From Takifugu bimaculatus (lineage: Eukaryota; Chordata; Actinopteri; Tetraodontiformes; Tetraodontidae): 64,000 nt of DNA. Within the stretch, counting starts at the first letter, position 1; each line of letters begins with the position of its first letter. Position numbers and translations under genes: made by a program. The DNA lies in NCBI GenBank assembly GCA_004026145.2, contig CP034990.1:18554176-18618175 (forward strand), read 5' to 3'. This document shows positions 11,930 to 24,500 of the stretch, piece after piece. Under the pieces are notes generated by a model. It did not search any database and had not been told where the DNA came from. It saw nothing but the letters and a program-made list of their open reading frames with translations.

Positions 11930-14900
11930 CTGAAAAGATAAGAACAGCCTGGTTAAACCCGGGCCAATCTCGAAGAACGGCTCGCGTGTGAAGCAAAGCA
12001 GAACTCCCTAAAATCCACAACGAACTGATGCGAATCGCGTCGCTGAAGCGGACTTGAGCTCTGGGGCCTTTGTGTTGATTCACTCTACCAACCCCACCGG
12101 GCTCACCAGACAAAGGCAAAAACAACAGTCAAATTAACAGAGACGTCATTAGCTTTCCCCCTTAGCGTCTAAGTCTTAGCCCATTAACTTTCTCCAACGT
12201 CCACACTGAGTTGTGGATGGCAGTATCTCCTTTAATTTAAAAAAAACCCCACAAAAATGAAGGAGGAAAACAACACTCGTCATACCCTGCAGTGCAGAGG
12301 GTCAATTAAATTACCTACTTTTTATTTCAGCAAGAACCTGGACCTGTCCCATTGGGTCAAACCATTTGTTACAGTTAACAGGTTGATAATAACTGCTTCC
12401 ATTTGCCGTTTATGGAGCGTAGTGGTGGCAGCCTTAACCTGCCCATAAAAGCGATAAATAGTGCAATAAAGGCATTTATCACTTAGCAGCTGCAGCTACA
12501 TCAGGCGAGATGCCACCGTGGATCTGGGAGGACAACAGCGTCTCGTTTAGAAAAGTTTAGAAATTATATTCACTGAACAACGTAAACCAACAATTATTTG
12601 AAAATTACAAGTGAAAGAACGAAGGAGAGAAAATGCACTTTCCAGGATGTTCTCCTTGTGTCTGCCTGGGTTCCCTGGCAACCTCCCACGCATCAAAGCA
12701 AGTCATTTAACTGGTGCCTGCATGGGTCAACTGAAACGTGCATGATTATGTGTCCTCCCATGAACATGCCTGTTCATACCGTCCCTCTCAGTGTCAGCTG
12801 CAACAGCCTGACCTGGCACAGGTTTGGAGCTGAGACATGATCCATGCGCTAACAATTCCAGTCTATAGATTTGTGACAGAGGCTTCTGTATTCTGCTCCT
12901 GGGGCAATGTTCCCTTTGCTAGCTGTTGGACCACTAATTTAGTGCCATCCCAGTGGCAGAGTCAGCAGTTCCTCCAGTGATTTCCTGAACTCTGTTCTCT
13001 ATACTGCGAACCATGACGATATCATCAGACTCCTAGTTGATTTCGCAACTGCAAGGCGAAGGATGGACGGAGAGTCACCTTGTCGCTTGCTCCATCGAGC
13101 AGGTGGCACCGCTCACATTAAGTGTCTAAAAAACGTCCCTGTTCCGGGTGGTTCCCAATCCGAATGAATCACATGGTGAATATTACCTTTACGAATGCAA
13201 ACCAGTAAAATAACAGGACATTCGTGTTGGTGCCTGAGCCACTATGCTGGTGCTGTTCTCCTCGTTCTTTTTCCTGTGACTGATGGCACACCTCCCATCT
13301 CATAAACTAACACAGCTTGACCTAACGCGTCAAGCCGTGACCATTTTTCAAGGTTGGAAATCTCGATTCCTGGCGGTCCGTGACACTGTTTCCCAACGAG
13401 CATACCTTCATCTGCACAGTAATTGGCCAAATGTAACAATAAATGTGAAATAGTGTTTGACAGACGGGGCCTGACAGAAATTTTTACATTCTAATCCACA
13501 GTTATTGAACACCTTAACTTCAGGTCAAGATCTTAAAAAAAGCTCCTCTGTTTTAAATGCATGCAGAGGGTTACAGTCTAATTGCCCTCTGATAATTGGT
13601 TGTGGCGGCGCTGCTTCTGTTTCTGGAGGTTGTGTTTCTTCTTTGTTTCTGGTCATCTTTTCTTTTTTTTTTGCAGAGGAGTCCCTGGGCCGCTATAAAA
13701 ATCTTGCTTTTCCCTGTGAAAACACCCACCACGACCGCCTAATGAATGTATGTCAGCATGTAGCCTTTGGGAAGGACTTTTTTTAGAAGGATTTGTTGGA
13801 TTTTAATGGAATGGAATATTTACTACGCTGGATACAAACCTGCAGGCAGGACAGCACCTACACACACCAAGCACCGTGTTTGCCCTGTATCAGAAAACCC
13901 TCCACCTATTAATGCACGACTGATAGTCACACCGGTTCATCTCTCATTTCCATCAAGAATCGAGGGTTATTAAAGCTGTTTTTACTAGGATAATTGGAAA
14001 CCTTTGATGGATAAGTGAGGTAAAGCATATTTCACTGGGAAAAGATTAAGACTATTGCCAGTTAATCAGGCTTTGTGCAGAATAGTGAAACATTTGAATT
14101 AAGGACGATAAATGAAACTGTAACATTCGCCATTCTTTGACTTTGCTTTTGCTGCATCAAGCAATTCATTTCTATTAGAACTTGATGCTTTGCAACAGCA
14201 CAGCAATAACGGATGCCAACATCTGGAGATGCTGCACGATACAAGGCCTGCATACAAATCTGCCGAGGACAAAAATCAATAGTTTTCAATGACTTCCTGT
14301 GAGGGGGTGGGTAGTAATTAGGCGAAAGCCCATAATGCAGCAATAAAAGCTGGTGTTCAGGGTAATTTCCGCTAATTATAACACATTATGCGTGGTGGTT
14401 CAGCAACAGTTGTCAGGATGAAGAGGGTGGGTTCACCTGAGTGAAGAACCAGTGGAGCTTCATGCGCTTGGCTGCGGCGTAGCCGCACTCGATGAGGCGC
14501 AGCCTGCTGTTCACATCCACCAGGCACTTGTTGTCGTCGTCGTCGACGGTGGGACTGAGGAGCCCGATGTGCAACTGCTGAGTGCTGGTGTAGTACACCG
14601 TCTGCAGGAGACACACATCCCGCAGTCAGCAACCAGGCATCAGCCACGACGCAGTCACAGGCGCCGCTGACATTTAGGTAATGACGCTTACAGAGACGCG
14701 GCCGAACAGGTAATAAACCGTGCGGCTATGGGACGTCTTGGGTTGTTTTGTTTGGGGGGTATGATAAAGATGCCGAAGCATACATATGCAGAGCCTCTGC
14801 ATTTACAAATGTGTCCTGAGGAAAGACCAGGTGCTGCAAGGCTAAGAAGTTCATCCTTAACTCATGAATAAAGACGAATAATTGTGGCCCCTGTGAAGGA

Positions 14901-17900
14901 ATCTTTCCCAACGGCTCTTCAAGGGCGGCTGGTCGCCCAGGACAACGGAAAATCCTGACAACCGTGTTCTGTGCTCAGAGTGACAGCGAGGTGAGACTTC
15001 CTCCTCAATAGTTATTCAGCAAATACAACACTTTGACATCTGTATTAATCTTCCCAAGACTGCTCAGATGGACTAATCACACCCTGAGACAGGACCTGGC
15101 TGCTAGCCTGAGCTCAGCAGGTGAGCTGTGGCTCATCACCAGATCTCCCCACAGACCTTTCGGTCAGGAGGACAACAATAGATGAAGTTAATTAACCATT
15201 TTTTTACTAGCAGTTAACACATGCACTGTTTATGCGCTTTTACATTGCTACATAGTGATAGATATTAAACGTACAGCACCATTGTTGGTCTAAAGGTGAC
15301 AGATAATTTATAATCAATCAATATTGGCTTATTGTCTTACTTTCCCTCTTCTCATGATTAAATACAAAATCAGAATTTTAATAGCACATAGACAGGAATT
15401 TTCTTGCTCTTCTGTGTTTAATCAGGAACCTTAAGGAGGATTGTTCCCTCTTACTTTCCACTCTTATACGTCTGATAATCCTAAGTAGTCTCTTGCCTCC
15501 ATCCCACCACGCAGCAGAGTGTGAGTAGGATTTATCTTTCTCTTCATGTGTTGCTCCTTTCTAGAGCAGCAGCAGCTGCTTGGTTTGGAGTTGTGTCTCT
15601 AGTTGCTGAATTTCTTCAGTTGCCGTTTTATGGCCTCAGCTGACGCGCTCGTTGGGAACCATCATTTTGATATCCTTCTGTTCACGTCTATGTGGCTTTT
15701 TTTCTCCCAAATTCTCTGTTTGCACAAATCGATGACACACTCAGCTTGGACTTCCAAAATACCGGCAATGAAATTTGTTTAATAACCCAGATTTTGTGTC
15801 AGACTGAAGAATAAAAGAGAGATTTCAGGTCTATAGAGGCCACCCCACCCCTCTCTGAAATCCATTCTTTATTATATCTGGGTGCATTCATAGCATATCA
15901 CTGTGTAACTGATACAAAATATGATCGAATGACGATGGGCTGCAGAGAAAATGTAAAATTCACAGCAATATTTCAGAGAATCAACGTGCAACCAGTGGTG
16001 CTGTAGCAGTGGGTGGACATCCAATATGACAAGGTGTGATTGTGGAATAAGCGGAATTGTATTCAGATGAACAACGTGAGGTCAGGCGTCACTCTGCCGT
16101 CTCTGCCACGGTCGACCTATGTCACAAAAACAATTTGCCCTGACATAATGTGACAGAGGGATCAATGGCGGGAGAAAAGAAATGCTAATGGAGCTATGCA
16201 AAGCTTTAGGCTTCTTGTTAGGAGGCTCACATGCATCCAGAATAAAGAAATAACGCTAAGAAATGGGATTGAAAATTGCAGTTACTTCTAAGTTTGTAAT
16301 AATTCAGCGCCTTTGTCTTATCTTTGTTTCTTTGTTTTGTTTTAATCAAAGCCACGTTTACTGTTGCTTCTGTCCTCTGAGTTGCATTATGGGTTAATTC
16401 TGGCCTGATTCTACACACACGAGGTTCAAACCTGAGGCGTCATCCCGTGACAGAGGTACAGGATGGGCACGTTGTCGTTGTCGGGTCCCTGGTCCAGACA
16501 CAGGTCGTTCTTCAGAGAGTTTTTCATCTGAGAGGGATGGAAGAAATAAGAAAAAAAATTTAGCTACAATCCAAATAACATCAAACCGAGATGCAGAGGT
16601 GTGTTTGGGTGCGTTCACAGCAGGCGCATGTTATTGCCAAGGAAAGGTGTGAGCCAAAAGTTCCCCTCCTTTCAAAAAGAAAACCTGCATACACAGTAAA
16701 TACGCTATAAAAAACTCGATCCATACCCCTTTATCCTCACATTTTGTCAATGTTAAAAGGACTAAACCCTGCTCACCCAAACTCCAAACAGATAAAAAAA
16801 AACCAAACATAAAATGTTGGTTCTGAGTGTAGTTGGATCTGACTTGCAGCTCGCAGCCGGCATCTTTTTAAAAGACATTTTCTGCTCAGATGATTCAGAC
16901 CTCAAAGCAGAGTCGATAAATGATATGCGTGACAGAATAAAGGTTCCCCTGATTGTGAGCGAACACACAGCGCTGCGGGGATCTGCAGGGATGGCGATAC
17001 ACGGTACAGACGCCCGATCAGATGATCACAGCCAGGGGTGATTCAGAGGAAGCACTCAGGGACAAAAACAAGACATGACAACTGGGGTCAACGTGAACCT
17101 TTGCACCTTTCCCAACATAAGATGAGTAGAATGATGCAGCTGCTAAAGCAGCTTCTGCCTACAGCTTCACATCAGGAAGAGTTCATTTTACATACAAGGA
17201 CATCAGGATTTTTTACAATTAAACATACCGTATGTGACTGTTCAGCCACATTTTGACCAGTATAACAGTGGTGAAATTAAAGATTAATTGAAAGTGTTTG
17301 TAGATATACAGCTTTGTTCCCAATGGTCTAGAACTAATGACTGATGCACTGTATGTGTTTGAATCTGTTCTGTTGTTTTGTCCATTTCCTGTTTTATTTT
17401 GATAGTCTCATCCCCTTGTTTTACCTCTATCTTTACTTCCTCCCTAAGCTCATTTTATTTTACCGCCTTAGGTCCTTTCTCTTATGTGTCTCACCTGTGT
17501 CTTATTGTTTCTACATGCTCTTATGTGATGAATCCAGGTTTCCCTTCCATTTGTTCCCTTCCCTTGTTTCCTGATTTGCTGAAGAACTACAGCAGATGCA
17601 CACAGAAGCTTTTTAAGTTTAAAGTGTTACTTTCCACCACAAACCATTTAAACTTCAGACAATAAAATTGAAAACCCAAATTGACAGGTAACAAAAAAGA
17701 GAAGTAGTTCTCTTAATTCTGACGGTGTGAATTACAAACGCACAAAATCCCTGACACACACTCAACCCTTCCACAGTGCTTTCTAACTGCATGTAAAAGT
17801 TCTCGCAGCACCATGACCGAGCGTTTCGTGAAAAGTAATGTAGAATAATGAGATCATCGGACTCGGAGAAATGAATGTAATGAGGCTGCCCTATTTTCTC

Positions 17901-18491
17901 GCAGTGTCCTTCCACTGTTTGTCAGTTTGCACAAAGAGAAAAACCAAATCACTCATACAACTGAGGAGGCAGGACCATAATAATGTGTCCTGGGTGTCAT
18001 TGTGTATTAGGATGCATCCCCGTGATGTGAGGTGGGAGGACTGTGAAAAATAAGGCCGTCTGAGACCCAGGAACGGGCAGAAACACTGCCAGAATTGCAT
18101 TTTAATGGCCTCTCTCACTAATAGGAGCTGCAAAGCTACAACAGCTGAATTTCAAACAAGCATTTGCTTCATTGCGTCAATCATTTCTCTTTATGTCACC
18201 GCATAAAGCCGATGGAGTTAAATTCTCCTTAAAGTTGTGCGCATTCCAGACAACGGTGACGTGGAAACCACCACGAGGAAGTGAAATCGGACAGTTTACA
18301 TCTGCGTTTTCCTGGTCGAACTCTGAACTGAAGTCAGGACGAAGGCTGCTCACCACTCCGTAGGCCACAGTGTCGCTGTACATCCTCATCTCGGGGTACA
18401 TGTTGACCAGGTACCATCGGAAAGTTTTACACTGCAGCCTCTTCCTCAGCGCCTTCCTCTCGGAAACATCGCCGATATCAATGCCCGAGTC

Positions 18492-18538
<47 letters not shown>

Positions 18539-21500
18539 GAAAATTGATTAATCATGGCTTGTGGAGAAGCACAACAGATAATGGGCCTCTGAAGAATACT
18601 GTTCAGCCATTTGTTGTGGATTTGAATGGCTGAGGGTTTGATTATTCTCATTCTGCTGCTGCATTAGACAGCTGAATTATGGGCTGGATTTATGTTTTTT
18701 CAGAGCTATCCGAATGGGCTAAATAACGTCATTATTTACGCAGCTGAAAAAGTTATGTTGTGATTTACAACAACGGGGACACTAATATACTTTAATATAC
18801 TGTATATGTATATAAGGAGTAATTTATAATTACACACCAGAGAAATCTGTGAATATTTACTTGAGTATCAATAGAAACTCTGCCTGTTCATCTATTATCA
18901 CCTCAGCTAGAGTCACATGTGCATATTTTCCAAAGCTCCATAAACTGGGTGCAGATGTGCTCAAATTACCACCTTCAAAAACGTCAAAAAGTGAATCTTA
19001 CACTCAATGCGAACACTGTTGACTTTGACTCTCTGAGGTAAATTAAAACCGGCATGTACGCTGTTTTTGTTAATTTGCGGGGTAAAACGGAGGCTAAATT
19101 TCATGCTTCCCGAGTACAGACTCTGTTAAACGCCTCATTATTGACTGGATGAATTGCCTGCAGATGTTCATCTATTCATAATGTGGATTTACATATTCAA
19201 ACAGATTATACAGCAGGAGAAGAAGGGGGAAAAAGGATTCAGCAAAGAAACATTTGCCTGTGAGGGATGCTACATTTAACCTAAAACAAAATCAAAAATA
19301 TTTCCTTTATTTACATGATCCAGTTCATGGCCAAATAAAATAAACAACTCAAAATATCCAGCTGTAATCTATGCCTTAAAACACAGAAAAATGTATTTTA
19401 GGCATCAGGGATTTGCTACTTAATGCCTTTTCTTCGCAGTCCAACGAGAAAAGTAAAACCACAAAGAAGGAGATTTAAAGGAATATATTTATTAGGTCTG
19501 CTGCATAATTTAGACAAATCTCTTGTTTCCTGCACGCCTAATTTCTTCCTGTATTATTAATAATGCGGGTCCCAGCTGTAATCAGGACGCTAAATCGGCT
19601 AAAAGATTTTGGTCATAATTCTTATTGTGCTGAGAAAGCAACAAGCACTAATGATTTACTATGTTTTATTAAATAATGTTTATTGGGTGAAAATCAGGTC
19701 ATTCTGAAGTGATAAATAATCACAACTGGGCCTTCTGGAACATCAATAAAAACATCAGGGATGGGAGGCTTTTTCTTTTTTCTCTCTGTGTGAAGCTTTG
19801 AGGTTAACAGAGTGTGAAATGGGACTTCCTCCTTAAGGTTCCTGATTAAACACAGAAGAGCAAGAAAATTCCTGTGTGCTATTAAAATTCAGATTTTGTA
19901 TTTAATCATGAGAAACACACATAGATGCACCAACAATGGTGCCGACACGACCGGGAGGTCCAGACAATTTTAATAACTGAAAGAAGATATGTGCTCATTT
20001 GAAAACCTGGTGTAAATTTTCAGTTCCTTCATTGGATTTTGCTCAGAACTCTTGAGAGCCGGTGAAGAACCAGCAGTGGCTCCGCTCCGCCGCTCCGCCG
20101 CTCCGCTGCTCTGCACCATCTTTGATGTCTTTTGTCTCGTGCTACCGTTTTGCCATTGTTTTTTTTTTGTTTTTTTAATCGCACACAGACGTAAAAGAAC
20201 GAAGACAATCAGATCGTGGGCAGAAATGCTGCTGCAGCGTTCTGATTACTGTCGTCGTCTGACAAATCATATTACATCACGTTTACATGATCACGTAACT
20301 AATCTGACAAATCCGGAAACACACACTGGTTCGGATTTTGATGGTTTTGTAAACGGGCCCAGCACAAACAAACCTGATATATTTGCTGTCTTGGCTCACT
20401 CACCTCCATGGGAACGTTCCAGGCCATGTAGACGTGGCTTTTGAACTCATCCATCCAAACCTCTGCCACCCTGAGGGCGTTGCGTCGGACATGAGAGGTG
20501 AGGTCCTCGGTGTAAGGTTTATGGGCGCGCTCGATGTGGGCGATGCGAGCACAGGGCAGGACCTCGATGCTGCCGCCGCACTGCCACACCTGACGCGAGC
20601 AAACAGACAGAGCAGCGACGTGACTCATCCACACCAATAACCGTGAGAGATTCTCTGCTTCATCTCGTCTCCTCCCATGATCCTTCATTCTTTTCCACCG
20701 TCTCTCCCCTGCAGCTGTTGCGTCAGGATCAGTTCAGTTGAGGCGACATTCACCAGCTAAATCATTCCTGCTCTTCCCTTCAACACCTCTGCAGCCTGGT
20801 GTGGAGGGAATCGTCTTGGCAGAGAAGATTAACGTCCGGGTGTCGAGGAGTGGGAGCCTCGGTCCACGCCGACTAAAGGCCAGTGAAGCAGCATCTTACA
20901 TAATGAAGGCCTACAGCAGCCTCGAAGCAGATCCCTCTAAAAATGCCCCAAAGTTCAGAACGTTGGATTGTTTCGGTGCTGTAGACGTCTTCCTGATTTT
21001 GAAATTCAGTTCTTCAAGTAACAGCCCATATGTTTCAGTATATTTATGAATTTTCGCTGACATAGCAGGAATTAACGTCAAAACCATAAAAAAAGCAGCA
21101 AATTGTACAGAGCTACAAGGCTCGGGCGGCAGGAATCGGAATGGTATCTTGACTAAATGAATGTCTTCCAAGAATCAATAGAGATGTGTTTTGTTAAGCA
21201 TTATCGGTGATCTCACTTCTACGGTCTGCAGAGGACGCTGAGAAAACACAGGAATGCACTGATCCTAATATTAGCCGAGGATGCCTCTTGTGTGATTGCG
21301 CCGCGCTGCTTTGGACCAAAGAGCACTGATGACTTCCATTTAAGTTAAATGTGCCGTTTTTCCATCAGAGAACCTGCTGCCAGAGAGCGACCGCCGTGAT
21401 TGGTGCAGATGGGCGCCATCAAGGACGGAGCCGCCAACCTTGATACGCGGCATCAGCTGTGGATGTGATTGCTACGCTAATAACAAGGTGCATTCTGTGA

Positions 21501-24500
21501 CCGGAGCCAAACAGATGCCGCAATGATCCGTTTTTGTGTCTGAGTGATGTTAAAAGGCTGCTTGTTAACACCTGAGAGACTTTCAGGGGAAGCGGTTGCA
21601 TCTCTGCTCACAGGTGCATCTCATGCAACATCTGAGAGAAGGAAGTGATGCTTCTTTACCAAAATAGGTCATCTAATGACTCCAAGTTGCAGAACAAATT
21701 CTTCCCTTGCATTTTTGCCCCTGCTCCTCCTGTTCAGATGAAACCCTGACACCGTGGGACGTCTAAAGATGGCCTCAGACTTCACTCACAGCCGCAAAAT
21801 CAAATCTAATAAGCACTTGGCCACTTCCCTGCGATTGATTCTATGCTGCGTTATTAAAAGTCCGGTCCTCACTCCCCCCTCCGATATCACTCCCTCCGCT
21901 GCCATATCCTCCTACAAATACACCCCTGTCTAAATCCAATCTTTCTAGAAGACTTCATTCAATTCCTTTCTGTTGAATTTTTTTTGGCAGACAAGTGATC
22001 CCATATTACAGCCGTGTTTGCTTGGATCTATTATCGGGCCTCTGTCTGGCTCATTTTACCGCTGGTCTCATCACAAATGGCTCTGGACGAGAGCAGAAGC
22101 TAAATACGTTTAATGTAAATGTGAGTGGAAGTATTAATTTTCTGTCCACCGTGATTCCAGTTGCCAAGCGGGATGTCTAGTGGCTTAAAGTGGATTTTGA
22201 TGGGAGTACACATGGCTTTAAACAGAACCCCTGAGGAGCTGGAGCGCAAGGTGACGTTCTGCAAGGCTCTGGCGATAGATTAAGGTTAAATTCTTATATG
22301 GACGTAGGTAAAGTCCCAGTGACAAGCAATCTGGCACCAGTATGGCCCAGTTAAGACCTAGTCCCCCTTCCTGAAGTCTAAATATGTGTTTATTTTAAGG
22401 TAGCATCGTGATCCTGCCAGAATTTAGGAATTAACAGTTAAAAATAGGTAGAAGGCAGCTGCTAAAAATAGGTTTCGGAAAGTGTCGTTTCTGATTTCCC
22501 ACATTTAATTAAATTAGAAATGACCTTCTGGTCCATTTTTTTCTATGAATCTTAATGTCTCAATCAGGCGGCCAGAGTGTTCGTCACATCTGGGGGGGGG
22601 TAGAAATGAGGACGGGGTTTTTGCGTTGATCCGAGCTGAGCCGTGACGTCTGGACCGTTCAGGCGTCAGTCACGCAATGAGTCACCACGACAGGCGCGAG
22701 CTTGGGCCGCGAAGAAGCGGATGGCGTGATGTAACCGGGCTGATATTCCCTGACACGAGTGGCGGCACCTTGTTGATAGCCGTCCAACTTGAAAGGCAAC
22801 TAAAGAGCAAAGGGAGGAAACATTCCTCCGTCTTGTGACAAGACCGGCAGAGCTCCAGCAGCGTATCCTCTGGTTTCAGACTTCTTTAGAGTTTCTTTTA
22901 TCTCCCAGCATCCCTCTGCACAAACACAAACTCTGGCTTAAAGCACTTTGCTATTTCCTGCTGCTTTCTTTTCACATTTCCTCAGAATTTAGTGATAAAA
23001 AGGTGGTTGCTTCAAAGCAGACTTACATTTGAGATAACGCTCAGGTTCCCTCTCTGAGCTAAAGACTTTGGATGTGCTGCTAAATTCTCTGTATCATTAG
23101 AACACAAATGTATGTATCCTCCTGCACATGTAGCCTCTCGTATTTTCTGGGTCAGACTCTGGCATCAGCGCCGGGGTCTGGCTGCCCAGTGGCACCGTGG
23201 AACATCTGCCTCATTAGCCAATCATCCTCCTTGTTAGCTGCCTCTCCGTGCCGCCGGTTCCTCCACGCCGCCGCTGCTCTCGCCCTCCACCTCTCTATCG
23301 CCGCCGACCTTCCTGTTCCAGCCGCCTCATTAAACGCTAAAACCACGATAAATGGGCCGCCCTCGTACCTACGCCGCTGTAGTCTTCGCCAGCGCTCAAA
23401 GCACTTTGTCAGTCTGCGTTCACCCTTCGCACTCATGTCAGCGGGCGGACAGCCGCTTGTCCACTCGCGCGAAGACGCAGCATCTGGAGCGGTTTGGGGT
23501 TCTGTGTCCGATTCAAGGACGCTTAGAAATGTCTCCCGCTGGCTTCCAATCGCCGACCTTCTGAACCGCGGCAGCACACTGCCCTCCGCCTCCTCATTTT
23601 TAGGAGAACTTGTTCCGTATGTGAGCAATAACGATCTCACTAGCGGATAATTGAAATTAGCGGCCAAATATAATAACCATGTAATCGTGGGATGAAACTG
23701 TCTCGCGTCTGTCCTTGAATATAAATCACTAATGAAGACTGAACCGACCGAAATCTGGTGGCCTCTGCAGTAATCTATATCACCGCATGACCAGTGTGGT
23801 GATCACCGCCTTCTCCTCCCTGTATCAGCGATACTCGTTTAATTTCCGGATTAAATGGGAATATTTCAATGAAATAGTCTCGATGCTCTAATTAACACCT
23901 GACATTACAGTCACGCATGGTCGCAGCATAGTTGGGGCACACACCCAGCCACCGATATTCGATCACATTTCCAAATAACGCTGTAGATTATTCAGAAGAT
24001 CTGACATTCACACTGCCTCCATCATGCAAAAGACCCGTCCATCGATCCTCTCGTTGGCGCGTGGTTACCACAGTGGGTTCTATAGATTTTCTGCAGCATC
24101 AGGGTCGTGAAACTCATTCCCGACTGCAGGTCTACAATTATGCCCCAGGCCTGGATTTGTCCTGTGTGACTGTTTTGTACTTTTTTCAGTGAGGGAGGGG
24201 GGTGGAAGAAGCAGACATCAGTGGCGGAATAACTGACAATAACTGCATAAGTCACATCACACCACGAGGTCATCGGGTCCCGTGTGTGTGTTATATATTC
24301 ACGCGTTCGGGAATAAATCCTACATAATGTATTAAGAGCAGCAAAACAAGATTTGCTACATTTAGCAGAAGGATGAATGTTTTTTTATAACTTGATATTT
24401 AATCACAGCGTATTTTAATAATGCTGCAGGGTAAAACATGACTAGAAAGGCTTGTTTTCCACACAGCTGTTTGCATTGAATCCTAAATACACACTGGATA

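Larger units (their letters stand above)
18492..20403 (-). other. galnt18: galnt18 intron 7
   Basis: 1912 bp. Its 3' end is the TG array beside the exon 8 acceptor. It also holds arm B of the inverted repeat pair and a short imperfect CCGCT repeat near 20080-20112. Confidence 0.9.
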
